Assembly (NCBI GenBank): GCA_035632095.1
Contig: DASQHM010000254.1
Location: 1 to 6,236, forward strand
DNA: 6,236 nucleotides
DNA from: DASQHM01 sp035632095
Lineage (GTDB): Bacteria > Pseudomonadota > Alphaproteobacteria > Ferrovibrionales > Ferrovibrionaceae
Reading direction: 5' to 3'
Below are positions 1-6,236 of this stretch, in pieces (position 1 is the first letter of the stretch; every line of letters begins with the position of its first letter). The notes below the pieces were generated by a model. It searched no databases and had not been told where the DNA came from. It worked only from the letters and a program-made list of their open reading frames with translations. A program made the translations under genes and the position numbers.

Positions 1-273
1 CAGCAGCAACACCTGCATCTGCGCGGCATCGCGGCTCTGGATCCGGTCGAGCACATAGATCGGCATGCCGCTGCTGGCCTGCCGGGCGGCGGACCGATCG
101 TCCGGTTGCACGGTGATCTCGCCGCTGACCGCTGCGGCGACGCCGGCCTGGGTGGCCGCCAGGCCGGTGCCCGATCCGAAGCCGCAGATCGCGGCAAACC
201 CCACGAACGCAACCACGCGACTCGCAAAACCCGCCATACGGCGGGTGCGCCGAAGCGCACGCCGACTGCCCAT
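1..273 (-). CDS. Secreted FecR-domain protein, N-terminal part (truncated by window edge)
   Basis: The first 91 codons of a minus-strand gene are visible and the rest lies beyond the left edge. The protein opens with an Arg-rich n-region (MGSRRALRRTRRM), then a hydrophobic stretch, and a likely signal peptidase I site after GTGLA, before ATQAG. From ATQAG to the edge it matches the complete neighbour (426-1874) at 40 of 52 residues, including AGVAAAVSG and QMQVLLL, so it is a paralogue. The FecR domain proper would begin just where the window ends. In this family a FecR domain on a plain signal peptide is an exported beta-rich module, not the anti-sigma sensor of iron-citrate uptake. Cys30 is not in a lipobox (preceding residues AAI), so lipidation is unlikely. 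The ATG at 273 was chosen because AGGGA lies 7 nt upstream at 281-285; an internal ATG 12 codons later has no comparable site. Its own promoter is at 344-372. Confidence 0.8.
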   Translation of the reverse strand, partial: MGSRRALRRTRRMAGFASRVVAFVGFAAICGFGSGTGLAATQAGVAAAVSGEITVQPDDRSAARQASSGMPIYVLDRIQSRDAAQMQVLLL

Positions 274-276
274 AAA

Positions 277-290
277 GATGTCCCTGTTAG
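277..290 (-). promoter_or_regulatory. Ribosome-binding block of the truncated fecR-like gene
   Basis: Read on the minus strand this is CTAACAGGGACATC. AGGGA acts as the Shine-Dalgarno element, 7 nt before the ATG at 273. The block differs at only 2 of 14 positions from 1878-1891, which sits at the same distance from the paralogue's start. That agreement supports both start calls. Confidence 0.65.
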
Positions 291-343
291 CTTATGATCA
301 AGCGCCGCCGCGGTGCGATTTGCCGTGGCGTTGACGTGTGAAA

Positions 344-372
344 ATTCTACCTATCAGGGTGCTTCCGCGCAA
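344..372 (-). promoter_or_regulatory. Sigma-70-like promoter of the truncated fecR-like gene, with spacer half-dyad
   Basis: On the minus strand the sequence reads TTGCGC (-35, 367-372), a 17-bp spacer (350-366), then TAGAAT (-10, 344-349, five of six consensus bases). The same arrangement and much of the same sequence recur at 1948-1976 in front of the paralogue, while the surrounding DNA differs, which suggests selection or recent duplication. The spacer next to the -10 holds CCTGATAGG, an imperfect CCT/AGG dyad placed where a regulator could act. Predicted transcription start is near 337, giving a leader of about 64 nt. Promoter function and any regulator are inferred from sequence only. 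Confidence 0.55.
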
Positions 373-425
373 CGGAGCCCGCATGGAATTCATACCTCGA
401 TCGACCATTCGAGCGCGCCGTCACT

Positions 426-1874
426 TCAGTGGACGTTGGCGATCGTGTTGTTCGTCGTCACGGTGCCGACGGCGCTCACGGTGCGCGTCGTCGGATTGAT
501 CTGGGCCGCGTTCCATGTGTCGCCCACGCTGCCGACGGGTGGCGTCAACACCAGCACAGGCGTGCCGCCGTTGAAATTAGCGGTCCCGCCCGCGCCTCGC
601 GTCACGCTGCCGCCCTGAACGAATACCATGGCAATGTTGTTCGCGGCGTTCCCGAACGTGCCGAAATTGTTGGCGGCAGCATTGAAGTCGAAAGCGGACA
701 CGTTGTAATTTCCGCCCGGCGTCAGACCGTTGAATTGCGAGACCAGCACACCGGATGTGCCGACTGTGGCGCCGTCGATACGAACAAACGGCGAATTGAA
801 GAAATTGCCCAAATTGATCGCGTTGGCGACGCGGAACGGCGTGCCGTTCAAAGTCGGACCGGTGATGACCATGCCGAGATTGAGAGCAGTCGGCCCCGAC
901 CAGATCAGTCCTGCCAAAAGCGGAACCACCACGGCCGGTCCCGGCGACTCACCCGGCCCCTGCAACCTGGTGAGCGTAGTGAGGACCACCTGTTGCGAAT
1001 GCTGCGCCGCATTGGCGGTATCGTCGGCGATCTGATTGCTGAGCGAGTTGATCGCGTCGGTCGAATCCGCATTTTTCAGAACCAGAGCCGCCGTATGACC
1101 GGACTGGTTGGGCGCATTGCCGCCGCCGCGGTTTCCCCCGCCCCCGGTGCCGAGGCCGTTGCGCAGCTGGTTGAGCAGCACATTGAGGAATTGCGCCGGG
1201 ATCGGCGTCGGCGGTCCCGGAGGTCCGCTGTTGTCGGCGAATATCCCGAAACCGGAACGCAACACTTCGGTGCTGCCGAATTGATTGGTGAGCGTGAAGC
1301 CGCCGGTGCGCAGCTTGGCGTCGTTGTGCGGGCCCGGGCCGAGCAACCCGATGAACGTCTTGCCGGTCGCCGGATCCTGCACGCCGAAAATCGACGTGCC
1401 GCGCACGCCGATGGTGCCGACCGGCACGTTGATCTCGACGTTCTCGGGGCGCGTCTCGGCGATGCGGCCGGAAATATAACCGAACACGCCGTTGGAGATT
1501 TTTGCCGTGAGCTTGGAATTCCCGGCCGCGGCAGGGTCGTAGACCATGTCGTCGATCTGGACTTCCGTGTTCGGACCCACGGTCAATACCGTCTCGTCCA
1601 GCAACAGGACCTGCATCTGCGACGCTTCGCGGCTGCGGATGGTGTCCTGCACGAAGATCGGCATGCCGCTCGCGGCCTCGCGCGTGGCCGAACGGTCTTC
1701 GGGCTGAATGGTGATCTGGCCGCTTACCGCGGCCGCGACGCCTGCCTGCGTCGCCGCCGAAGCCGGCGCCGAGGGCACCGCTCCGATCAGGAGGATCAAC
1801 GCGGCCACAGCCGCGATCGGTTGCGCGTTATACACCACGCGCCGGGCGCGCCTAAGCGCGTTCCAACACATCAT
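426..1874 (-). CDS. Secreted FecR-domain protein with Gly/Asn-rich C-terminal beta region
   Basis: A 482-residue exported protein. Residues 1-40 form a signal peptide: an Arg-rich start, a hydrophobic core at 20-34, and a likely cut after SAPASA, before ATQAG. There is no lipobox. Residues 76-163 carry a FecR domain, visible as VLLLDETVLTVGPNTEVQID, the GVFGYISGRI segment and VPVGTIGVRGTSIFG. A Pro-rich (217-228) and a Gly-rich (243-254) linker follow, then a helical stretch (about 260-305) and a C-terminal region (about 320-482) rich in Gly, Asn, Thr and Val with alternating hydrophobics, which looks like a beta-sandwich (LIWSGP at the start, GDTW near the end). No membrane anchor or anti-sigma segment is visible, so the role is probably periplasmic, surface or secreted. 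AGGGG lies 7 nt before the first of two tandem ATGs. The divergent barrel gene at 2007 suggests an export or assembly partner. The substrate or ligand is unknown. Confidence 0.85.
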   Translation of the reverse strand: MMCWNALRRARRVVYNAQPIAAVAALILLIGAVPSAPASAATQAGVAAAVSGQITIQPEDRSATREAASGMPIFVQDTIRSREASQMQVLLLDETVLTVGPNTEVQIDDMVYDPAAAGNSKLTAKISNGVFGYISGRIAETRPENVEINVPVGTIGVRGTSIFGVQDPATGKTFIGLLGPGPHNDAKLRTGGFTLTNQFGSTEVLRSGFGIFADNSGPPGPPTPIPAQFLNVLLNQLRNGLGTGGGGNRGGGNAPNQSGHTAALVLKNADSTDAINSLSNQIADDTANAAQHSQQVVLTTLTRLQGPGESPGPAVVVPLLAGLIWSGPTALNLGMVITGPTLNGTPFRVANAINLGNFFNSPFVRIDGATVGTSGVLVSQFNGLTPGGNYNVSAFDFNAAANNFGTFGNAANNIAMVFVQGGSVTRGAGGTANFNGGTPVLVLTPPVGSVGDTWNAAQINPTTRTVSAVGTVTTNNTIANVH

Positions 1875-1891
1875 GTCGATGCCCCTGTCAG
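1599..1891 (-). repeat. Diverged tandem gene duplication (copy 2; copy 1 at 1-290)
   Basis: This stretch (leader, start, signal peptide and N-terminal domain of the complete FecR gene) is a diverged direct copy of 1-290. Shared landmarks include CCTGCATCTGCG, GATCGGCATGCCGCT and the ribosome-binding block. The signal-peptide part is the most diverged and the mature N-terminus the most conserved. The two copies are offset by about 1.6 kb, which is one gene plus its promoter, as expected from tandem duplication of the whole unit. Copy 1 continues off the left edge, so the full repeat length cannot be seen. Confidence 0.7.
1878..1891 (-). promoter_or_regulatory. Ribosome-binding block of the complete fecR-like gene
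   Basis: Minus-strand sequence CTGACAGGGGCATC. AGGGG (1882-1886) lies 7 nt before the ATG at 1874. A second in-frame ATG follows immediately at 1871; the spacing favours the first, though either gives the same signal peptide. It is conserved with 277-290. Confidence 0.65.
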
Positions 1892-1947
1892 CCAGTGATT
1901 TGCCGCTTCTGCGGCGGCGCTGTTATTCGCGCCCAATTTATGAGATA

Positions 1948-1976
1948 ATTCTACCTATTAGGGGGATTTCCCGCAA
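1948..1976 (-). promoter_or_regulatory. Sigma-70-like promoter of the complete fecR-like gene, with spacer dyad
   Basis: Minus strand: TTGCGG (-35, 1971-1976), a 17-bp spacer (1954-1970) and TAGAAT (-10, 1948-1953). The spacer contains CCTAATAGG, a perfect CCTA/TAGG dyad about a central base, directly next to the -10. On the plus strand TACCTAT (1952-1958) resembles the heptamers bound by NarL-type response regulators, but this is only a resemblance. Predicted start of transcription is near 1941, with a leader of about 67 nt. The element lies in the 132-bp gap shared with the divergent barrel gene, so a protein bound here could affect both directions. Confidence 0.55.
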
Positions 1977-2006
1977 CGACGCAATTGCCATCAAGGCGCT
2001 CGGAAG

Positions 2007-3476
2007 ATGCATCAATTCGGCATCGTGTATCGCGCGCGAGAGTATCTAAGTGGCTGTAATGATAGAGTATTTGTAGCCGCCATAGTGGCGGTTGCAGCGC
2101 TTGCACCACCCCTCGCGGCGCGCGCGCAGAACGTGTCGCGGCCGGAGACTCAAGTTCCGGGACAAATTCAGCAAGAAATCGGAGGAGTTGCGCGCGGCAG
2201 CACTGCCGCAGCACAGGGCGGCCAAGCGGGCGAGCTCGAATCGCTGACCGTCGACTTCGGCGATGTCCTCAAGAATCCGGACGATGTCGGCCTGAATTTT
2301 CGCTTAGCGTTGACCCGCATCCGCGAGGGGCGCCTTGAGCTCGCGGCCGCCGCGCTGCAACGCGTGCTGCTGGTGGCGCCGGACCAAGCGGGCGTGCGGC
2401 TGCTTTACGGCATCGTTCTCTATCGTCTCGACGATCTCGTCGAAGCAGAGGCCGAATTGAACCGCGTAAAGGCATCCAATCCGCCGCCCGAGACGGCACG
2501 GATCGCCGACGAATATCTCGATCGGATTACACGGGCGCGGCGGGCGTTCCACGGTGCGGCGTCGTTCAGCTTCGGGCCGACGTACGACCACAATCGCAAT
2601 GCATTTCCGAATTCGGGCCAAGCGCTGCTGCAAGGCGTGCAGCTGCCGATTTCGGGCAACCGGGCGAGCGACGTGGGCTGGACCGGCATCGCCGGCGCCG
2701 AGATGAGCTACGACCCCGGCCGCCAGCGGCTGCGCGAGATATTCGCCAACGCATCGCTGCTCAATATTTCCCAAGACCGCGTGCATTCTCTCGACACCAA
2801 GGGCGCCGTCGGCGAGGCTGGCGTCGTCTACCATTTCGACGAGTTCGACGCGCGCCCCGTGCTGTTCGGCCAGGCGATCGACGTCGGGCACCATGGCTAC
2901 CTGAACGAAGGCGGCATCAAGCTCGGCGCGACCCGCCGCCTCGGTCCCGACCTGCAGGGTTTCGCCGAAGCCAAGGTCGACCGGCAGAACTATCTGGACT
3001 CGATGGCGCTCCCGGTGAACCACGAACTCAGCGGCAATGAATTCGGCGGCACGCTCGGCGCGAGCTATTCGTTCAACCCGACCCTGTCGGTGAGCGGTTC
3101 GTATCAGCCGAGCTACTTCGACGCGACGACGTCATTCAATAGTTACTGGTCGCACATGTTCAGCCTCAATGCCAGCTACGTGCTGCCGTGGCATTCGTTC
3201 GTCCTGGCCAATACCAGCGCCGAGTTCCGCTCCTACGGCGATCCCGATCCCTTCGTGTCCAGCGCCATCACGCGCGACGACCATATCTACAACGCGAGCA
3301 TCACCTACGGCATCCCGCTCGATACGGTTTGGCCCTACGACACCGGCGCCTCATTCATGCAAGGCTTCATCGTCAGCTTCACCGCCGCCTACATCCGCAA
3401 CGAATCGAACGTGATCAACTACGATTGGCATTCCTGGCGCGCCGGCGGCCTGCTCACCAAACGCTTCGAATTCTGA
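2007..3476 (+). CDS. Slam/DUF560-like outer-membrane protein (TPR plus C-terminal beta-barrel)
   Basis: A 489-residue exported protein. Residues 1-40 look like a signal peptide with a long n-region, a hydrophobic core (VFVAAIVAVAALAPPLA) and a cut after AARA, before QNVS. Residues about 92-175 are helical and TPR-like (ALTRIREGRLELAAAALQRV, then LLYGIVLYRLDDLVEAEAEL). Residues about 182-489 show alternating amphipathic strands with many aromatic and Gly residues, opening with FSFGPTYDHNRNAF and ending KRFEF; a terminal Phe is the usual Bam recognition signal. This order and length match surface lipoprotein assembly modulators (type XI secretion), in which the barrel moves cargo across the outer membrane and the TPR part engages it. 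The assignment to that exact family is by architecture only. The ATG at 2007 has AAGG 10 nt upstream, and GGAAG abuts it too closely to serve. The first 25 codons are AT-richer than the rest. It is divergent from the FecR genes, its candidate cargo. Confidence 0.75.
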   Translation: MHQFGIVYRAREYLSGCNDRVFVAAIVAVAALAPPLAARAQNVSRPETQVPGQIQQEIGGVARGSTAAAQGGQAGELESLTVDFGDVLKNPDDVGLNFRLALTRIREGRLELAAAALQRVLLVAPDQAGVRLLYGIVLYRLDDLVEAEAELNRVKASNPPPETARIADEYLDRITRARRAFHGAASFSFGPTYDHNRNAFPNSGQALLQGVQLPISGNRASDVGWTGIAGAEMSYDPGRQRLREIFANASLLNISQDRVHSLDTKGAVGEAGVVYHFDEFDARPVLFGQAIDVGHHGYLNEGGIKLGATRRLGPDLQGFAEAKVDRQNYLDSMALPVNHELSGNEFGGTLGASYSFNPTLSVSGSYQPSYFDATTSFNSYWSHMFSLNASYVLPWHSFVLANTSAEFRSYGDPDPFVSSAITRDDHIYNASITYGIPLDTVWPYDTGASFMQGFIVSFTAAYIRNESNVINYDWHSWRAGGLLTKRFEF

Positions 3477-3547
3477 CTCGGATCGGGCGCTGGACGAACG
3501 CACCAGCGGGCTGCTAGCACTATTGCTTCGCATCGGGCGGACGCGAC

Positions 3548-3566
3548 GCCCAGCAGGGCGCTGGGC
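3548..3566 (+). other. GC-rich hairpin directly before the ribosome-binding site of the biotin carrier gene
   Basis: GCCCAGC (3548-3554) pairs perfectly with GCTGGGC (3560-3566) around a 5-nt loop. The stem ends one base before AGGAG (3567-3571). No T-run follows, so it is not a standard intrinsic terminator. It could affect ribosome access or RNA stability, or be a chance product of high GC. Confidence 0.35.
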
Positions 3567-3577
3567 AGGAGATGGGC

Positions 3578-3799
3578 ATGGCGGAGCTGAAGATCACTTC
3601 CGAGATCACCGGCAAAGTATGGAAGATCGAGGCATCGGTCGGCGACCGGCTGGCCGAGGACGATCAAATCATCATCCTCGAATCCATGAAGATGGAGATT
3701 CCGGTGGTGGCGCCGCGCGCCGGCGTGCTCATGGCTATCCTGGTGGACGAGAACGACGCGGTCAAAGAAGGGCAAGTCGTCGCCGTCATCGACGGCTGA
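3578..3799 (+). CDS. Stand-alone biotin carboxyl carrier (biotin/lipoyl attachment) protein
   Basis: A 73-residue protein made of a single biotinyl domain. It carries the hallmark ESMKMEIPV, with Lys38 as the predicted biotinylation site, flanked by two similar half-domains (GKVWKIEASVGDRL and AGVLMAILVDENDAV) that form the usual flattened barrel. Length and motif resemble small free carriers such as mycobacterial TB7.3 (71 residues). Such proteins carry CO2 on biotin for acyl-CoA carboxylases in the cytoplasm; the partner carboxylase is not in this window. Met-flanked Lys (MKM) favours biotin over lipoate, which usually sits in a DKA context. The start at 3578 is preferred over the ATG at 3572 because AGGAG (3567-3571) is 6 nt from the former and abuts the latter. 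The hrpB gene follows after 34 bp on the same strand and may share the transcript. Confidence 0.88.
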   Translation: MAELKITSEITGKVWKIEASVGDRLAEDDQIIILESMKMEIPVVAPRAGVLMAILVDENDAVKEGQVVAVIDG

Positions 3800-3833
3800 G
3801 CGCCCAGGGGTCTGCGGCTCGACTGTTGCCGGC

Positions 3834-6236
3834 ATGCGCGAAGCGCTCTCTGTCGATGCCGCGCTGCCCGAACTGAAATCCGCGTTGGCGGCGAACCGGA
3901 ATGTGGTGCTGGTGGCGCCTCCCGGAGCCGGAAAGACCACGCGCGTTCCGCAAGCCCTGTTCGGCGAACCCTGGACGCGCGGCGGCAAGATCGTGGTGCT
4001 GGAACCGCGGCGGCTGGCGGCGCGCGCCGCGGCCAGCCGCGTCGCCGGCGAACTTGGCGGAAACGTGGGCGAGATCGTGGGCATCCGCATGCGCGGCGAT
4101 ACGCGCAGCAGCGCCCGCACGCGCATCGAATTCGTCACCGAGGGCGTCCTCGTCCGCATGCTTCTTGCCGATCCGGCACTGCAGGGCGTGGCTGCCGTCC
4201 TGTTCGACGAATTCCACGAACGCAGTCTGGATTGCGACCTTGGGTTGGCGCTCGCTCTCGACGCCCGGGAAGGCTTGCGCGACGACCTCCGCATCGTGGT
4301 CATGTCGGCCACGCTCGACGCCGCCCGCGTCGCGGCGCTGCTCGGCGACGCGGCGTTGATCCAATCGAGCGGGCGGATGTTTCCCGTGGTCACGCGTTAT
4401 GTGGATCGGGAGCCGCATCGCCCCATCGAGGCGCAAGTCGCCGATGCGGTCATGGCGGCGCTGGCGAATGAGACCGGCAGCTTGCTCGTATTCCTGCCGG
4501 GCGCGCGCGAGATCCGGCGCGCGGCGGCGATGCTGTCCGAGCGGATCGGCGATCCGACCGTGGACGTGGTGCCGCTGCTCGGCGCGTTGGATCTGGATGA
4601 GCAGCGACGCGCCATCGCGCCGCCCGAGGCGGGCCGGCGCAAGATCGTGCTGGCGACGTCGATCGCCGAAACCAGCCTCACCATCGAAGGCGTGCGCGTC
4701 GTCGTGGATAGCGGCTTGTCGCGGAGCGCGCGCTATGACCCCGGCTCCGGATTGACCGAACTGGTCACCACGCGCGTGTCGCAAGCGTCCGCCGATCAGC
4801 GGCGGGGCCGCGCCGGCCGCACCGAACCCGGCGTGTGTTACCGGCTGTGGTCCGAGAACGAGACGCGCGCGCTCCCCTCCCACGGTCGGCCGGAGATTCT
4901 CGAGTCCGATCTTACGGGTCTGGCGCTGGCCTTGGCCGAATGGGGAACGCCCGATCCGGCGGCGTTGCGCTGGCTCGACCCGCCGCCCGCGGCGGCCTAC
5001 GCCGAAGCGCAAGAGCTATTGCGCGCGCTGAATGCGCTCGATGCCGGCGGGCGCATCACCACACCGGGCCGTGCGCTGGCGCGGTTGCCGCTGCCGCCGC
5101 GGCTGGCCCATATGGTAGTCGCGGGCGCGGCGCGCGGGCAGGGCCGACTTGCCGCGCGCATCGCCGGGCTGCTCGGCGAGCGCGGGCTCGGCGGCCGTGA
5201 CGTGGATCTGCGGCACCGGCTGGATACGCTGCATCGCGAACGGGACGGCAGAGCTCGCGATCTGCTTCGCCAGGCGAACGATTGGGCGCATCTTGCCGGC
5301 GCCGATCGCGATGAAGCGATCGATATCGCGCAAGCCGGCGCGATGCTGGCGCTGGCATTCCCCGAACGCATCGGCAAGGCGCGCCCCGGCGGCAAGGGCG
5401 AATTTCTGCTGGTCAACGGGCGCAGCGCGCGCCTCGATCCGAGCGACGCCTTGGCCCGCGAAACCTATCTTGCCGTCGGCGAGGTCGCGGGAGCTGCGGC
5501 GGATGCGCGCATCCTGCTGGCGGCGCCGCTCGGCGAAGACGACATCGAGTCCGAATTCGCCTCGCACATGGCCGACGTCGAAGAGGTGCGCTTCGACCCC
5601 GATTCGCGCTCCGTGCGCGCCCGCCGCCGCCGTCGCCTCGGCGCTCTGACCTTGAGCGAGGCGCCGCTGGCGAAGCCGGGGCCTGAGCTGGTCACGGCGG
5701 CGTTGCTGCAAGGTATCCGCGAGCTCGGACTGGATGCGCTCCCCTGGCCGGAACATTTGCGGCAGTTTCGCGATCGCATCGCGTTCCTGGGCCGCTTGGG
5801 CGGCGGCGAATGGCCCGATCTTACCGATGCGGCGCTCTTGGCGAGCCTGGAACAGTGGCTGGCGCCGTTCCTGGCGGGAAAGCGCTCGCTCGATGAATTG
5901 TCGGCGGGCGATCTCGGCGATGCCCTCGTGTCTCTGGTGCCGCCGAACCTGCGCCGCCGCCTCGATGCGGATGCGCCGACGCACTTTCGGGCGCCGTCGG
6001 GGCGAAGCTTCGCGATCGACTATGCGGCGGAAGGCGGCCCGGCGGTGTCGGTGCGCGTGCAGGAGCTGTTCGGCCTCGGCAAACATCCCGCCGTCGGCGG
6101 CGGACGCGAACCTTTGACCCTCCGCTTGCTGTCGCCCGCCAACCGGCCGGTGCAGGTCACCAGGGATTTGCCTGGTTTCTGGCGCGGCTCCTATGCCGCG
6201 GTGCGGGCCGAGCTTCGCGGCCGTTACCCGAAGCAT
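3834..6236 (+). CDS. hrpB: ATP-dependent helicase HrpB (3' end beyond window)
   Basis: The frame is open for 801 codons to the right edge. HrpB proteins are usually a little over 800 residues, so only the last residues are missing. It is a DEAH/RHA-type helicase. Visible motifs are Walker A APPGAGKTT (Lys34), the DEFHER box (125-130), SAT (158-160), the LATSIAETSLTIEG segment of motif V and QRRGRAGR (322-329), whose arginines contact ATP. RecA-like domains occupy about 1-345, a helicase-associated helical region follows, and residues about 700-801 match the HrpB C-terminal domain (VPPNLRRRL, then FGLGKHP and DLPGFW). The family is a cytoplasmic nucleic-acid-dependent ATPase whose substrate is poorly defined; it is not the type III secretion HrpB. 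The ATG at 3834 has no strong Shine-Dalgarno sequence, but no alternative start lies upstream in frame and the N-terminus has normal family spacing to Walker A. Translational coupling to the biotin carrier gene is possible. Confidence 0.95.
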   Translation, partial: MREALSVDAALPELKSALAANRNVVLVAPPGAGKTTRVPQALFGEPWTRGGKIVVLEPRRLAARAAASRVAGELGGNVGEIVGIRMRGDTRSSARTRIEFVTEGVLVRMLLADPALQGVAAVLFDEFHERSLDCDLGLALALDAREGLRDDLRIVVMSATLDAARVAALLGDAALIQSSGRMFPVVTRYVDREPHRPIEAQVADAVMAALANETGSLLVFLPGAREIRRAAAMLSERIGDPTVDVVPLLGALDLDEQRRAIAPPEAGRRKIVLATSIAETSLTIEGVRVVVDSGLSRSARYDPGSGLTELVTTRVSQASADQRRGRAGRTEPGVCYRLWSENETRALPSHGRPEILESDLTGLALALAEWGTPDPAALRWLDPPPAAAYAEAQELLRALNALDAGGRITTPGRALARLPLPPRLAHMVVAGAARGQGRLAARIAGLLGERGLGGRDVDLRHRLDTLHRERDGRARDLLRQANDWAHLAGADRDEAIDIAQAGAMLALAFPERIGKARPGGKGEFLLVNGRSARLDPSDALARETYLAVGEVAGAAADARILLAAPLGEDDIESEFASHMADVEEVRFDPDSRSVRARRRRRLGALTLSEAPLAKPGPELVTAALLQGIRELGLDALPWPEHLRQFRDRIAFLGRLGGGEWPDLTDAALLASLEQWLAPFLAGKRSLDELSAGDLGDALVSLVPPNLRRRLDADAPTHFRAPSGRSFAIDYAAEGGPAVSVRVQELFGLGKHPAVGGGREPLTLRLLSPANRPVQVTRDLPGFWRGSYAAVRAELRGRYPKH

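Noticed and set aside
317..325. GATTTGCCG shared by the two FecR leaders (also at 1897-1905)
   Set aside because: It lies at different distances from the two starts (44 and 23 nt), so it does not align with the otherwise co-linear leader elements and may be coincidence.
429..1898. Long plus-strand open frame (489 codons) opposite the complete FecR gene
   Set aside because: Its product is Arg/His/Asp-rich with no recognisable domain or ribosome-binding site. The opposite strand has a signal peptide and FecR domain with a paralogue. The open frame is a shadow caused by high GC.
2046..2057. Lipobox-like LSGC at residues 14-17 of the barrel protein
   Set aside because: The residues before it (including RARE) are charged, with no hydrophobic core. 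A normal hydrophobic segment and signal peptidase I site follow at residues 21-40.
3488..3508. CGCTGG/CCAGCG inverted repeat after the barrel gene as a terminator
   Set aside because: The stem is only 6 bp with a 9-nt loop and no T-run follows; it cannot be called a terminator.
3512..3519. Perfect palindrome TGCTAGCA between the barrel and biotin carrier genes
   Set aside because: A single short palindrome with no second copy in a related position; chance is a sufficient explanation.
4206..4223. DEFH instead of DEAH in the helicase motif II
   Set aside because: DEFHER is, from memory, the normal form in the HrpB family, so it is not a mutation of interest.
5016..6236. Long minus-strand open frame opposite hrpB (and similar ones at 3786-5012 and 3419-4393)
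   Set aside because: The plus strand carries the full set of HrpB helicase motifs. The antisense products are Arg/Ala-rich shadows without domains.

Overview
The window is GC-rich, and its third codon positions favour G and C. The gene content (an HrpB helicase, a short biotin-carrier protein, soluble secreted FecR-domain proteins and a TPR/beta-barrel outer-membrane protein) points to a Gram-negative proteobacterium. An alphaproteobacterium, possibly of the Hyphomicrobiales, is my best guess, but it rests on general resemblance rather than on a marker gene.

Left part (1-2006, genes on the minus strand): two paralogous secreted FecR-domain proteins lie head to tail. The downstream copy is cut by the left window edge (1-273) and the upstream copy is complete (426-1874). 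Each has its own near-identical promoter (TTGCGS, 17-bp spacer, TAGAAT, with a CCTATYAGG half-dyad in the spacer) and the same 14-nt ribosome-binding block. The duplication therefore covered control sequence as well as coding sequence.

Centre (2007-3476, plus strand): divergent from the FecR genes across a 132-bp gap is a 489-residue exported protein with TPR-like helices followed by a C-terminal beta-barrel ending in Phe. This is the layout of Slam/DUF560 (type XI secretion) outer-membrane proteins. The FecR proteins and this barrel look like one envelope module: an outer-membrane translocon or assembly factor next to exported, non-lipidated FecR proteins that could be its cargo. That link is inference, and it is the most interesting item here.

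Right part (3578-6236, plus strand): a 73-residue stand-alone biotin carrier protein with an ESMKME biotinylation motif is followed after 34 bp by hrpB, a DEAH-type ATP-dependent helicase. The hrpB frame stays open to the right edge and lacks only its last residues. These two are probably co-transcribed housekeeping genes unrelated to the envelope module. I saw no tRNA, rRNA, CRISPR array, transposase or convincing intrinsic terminator.
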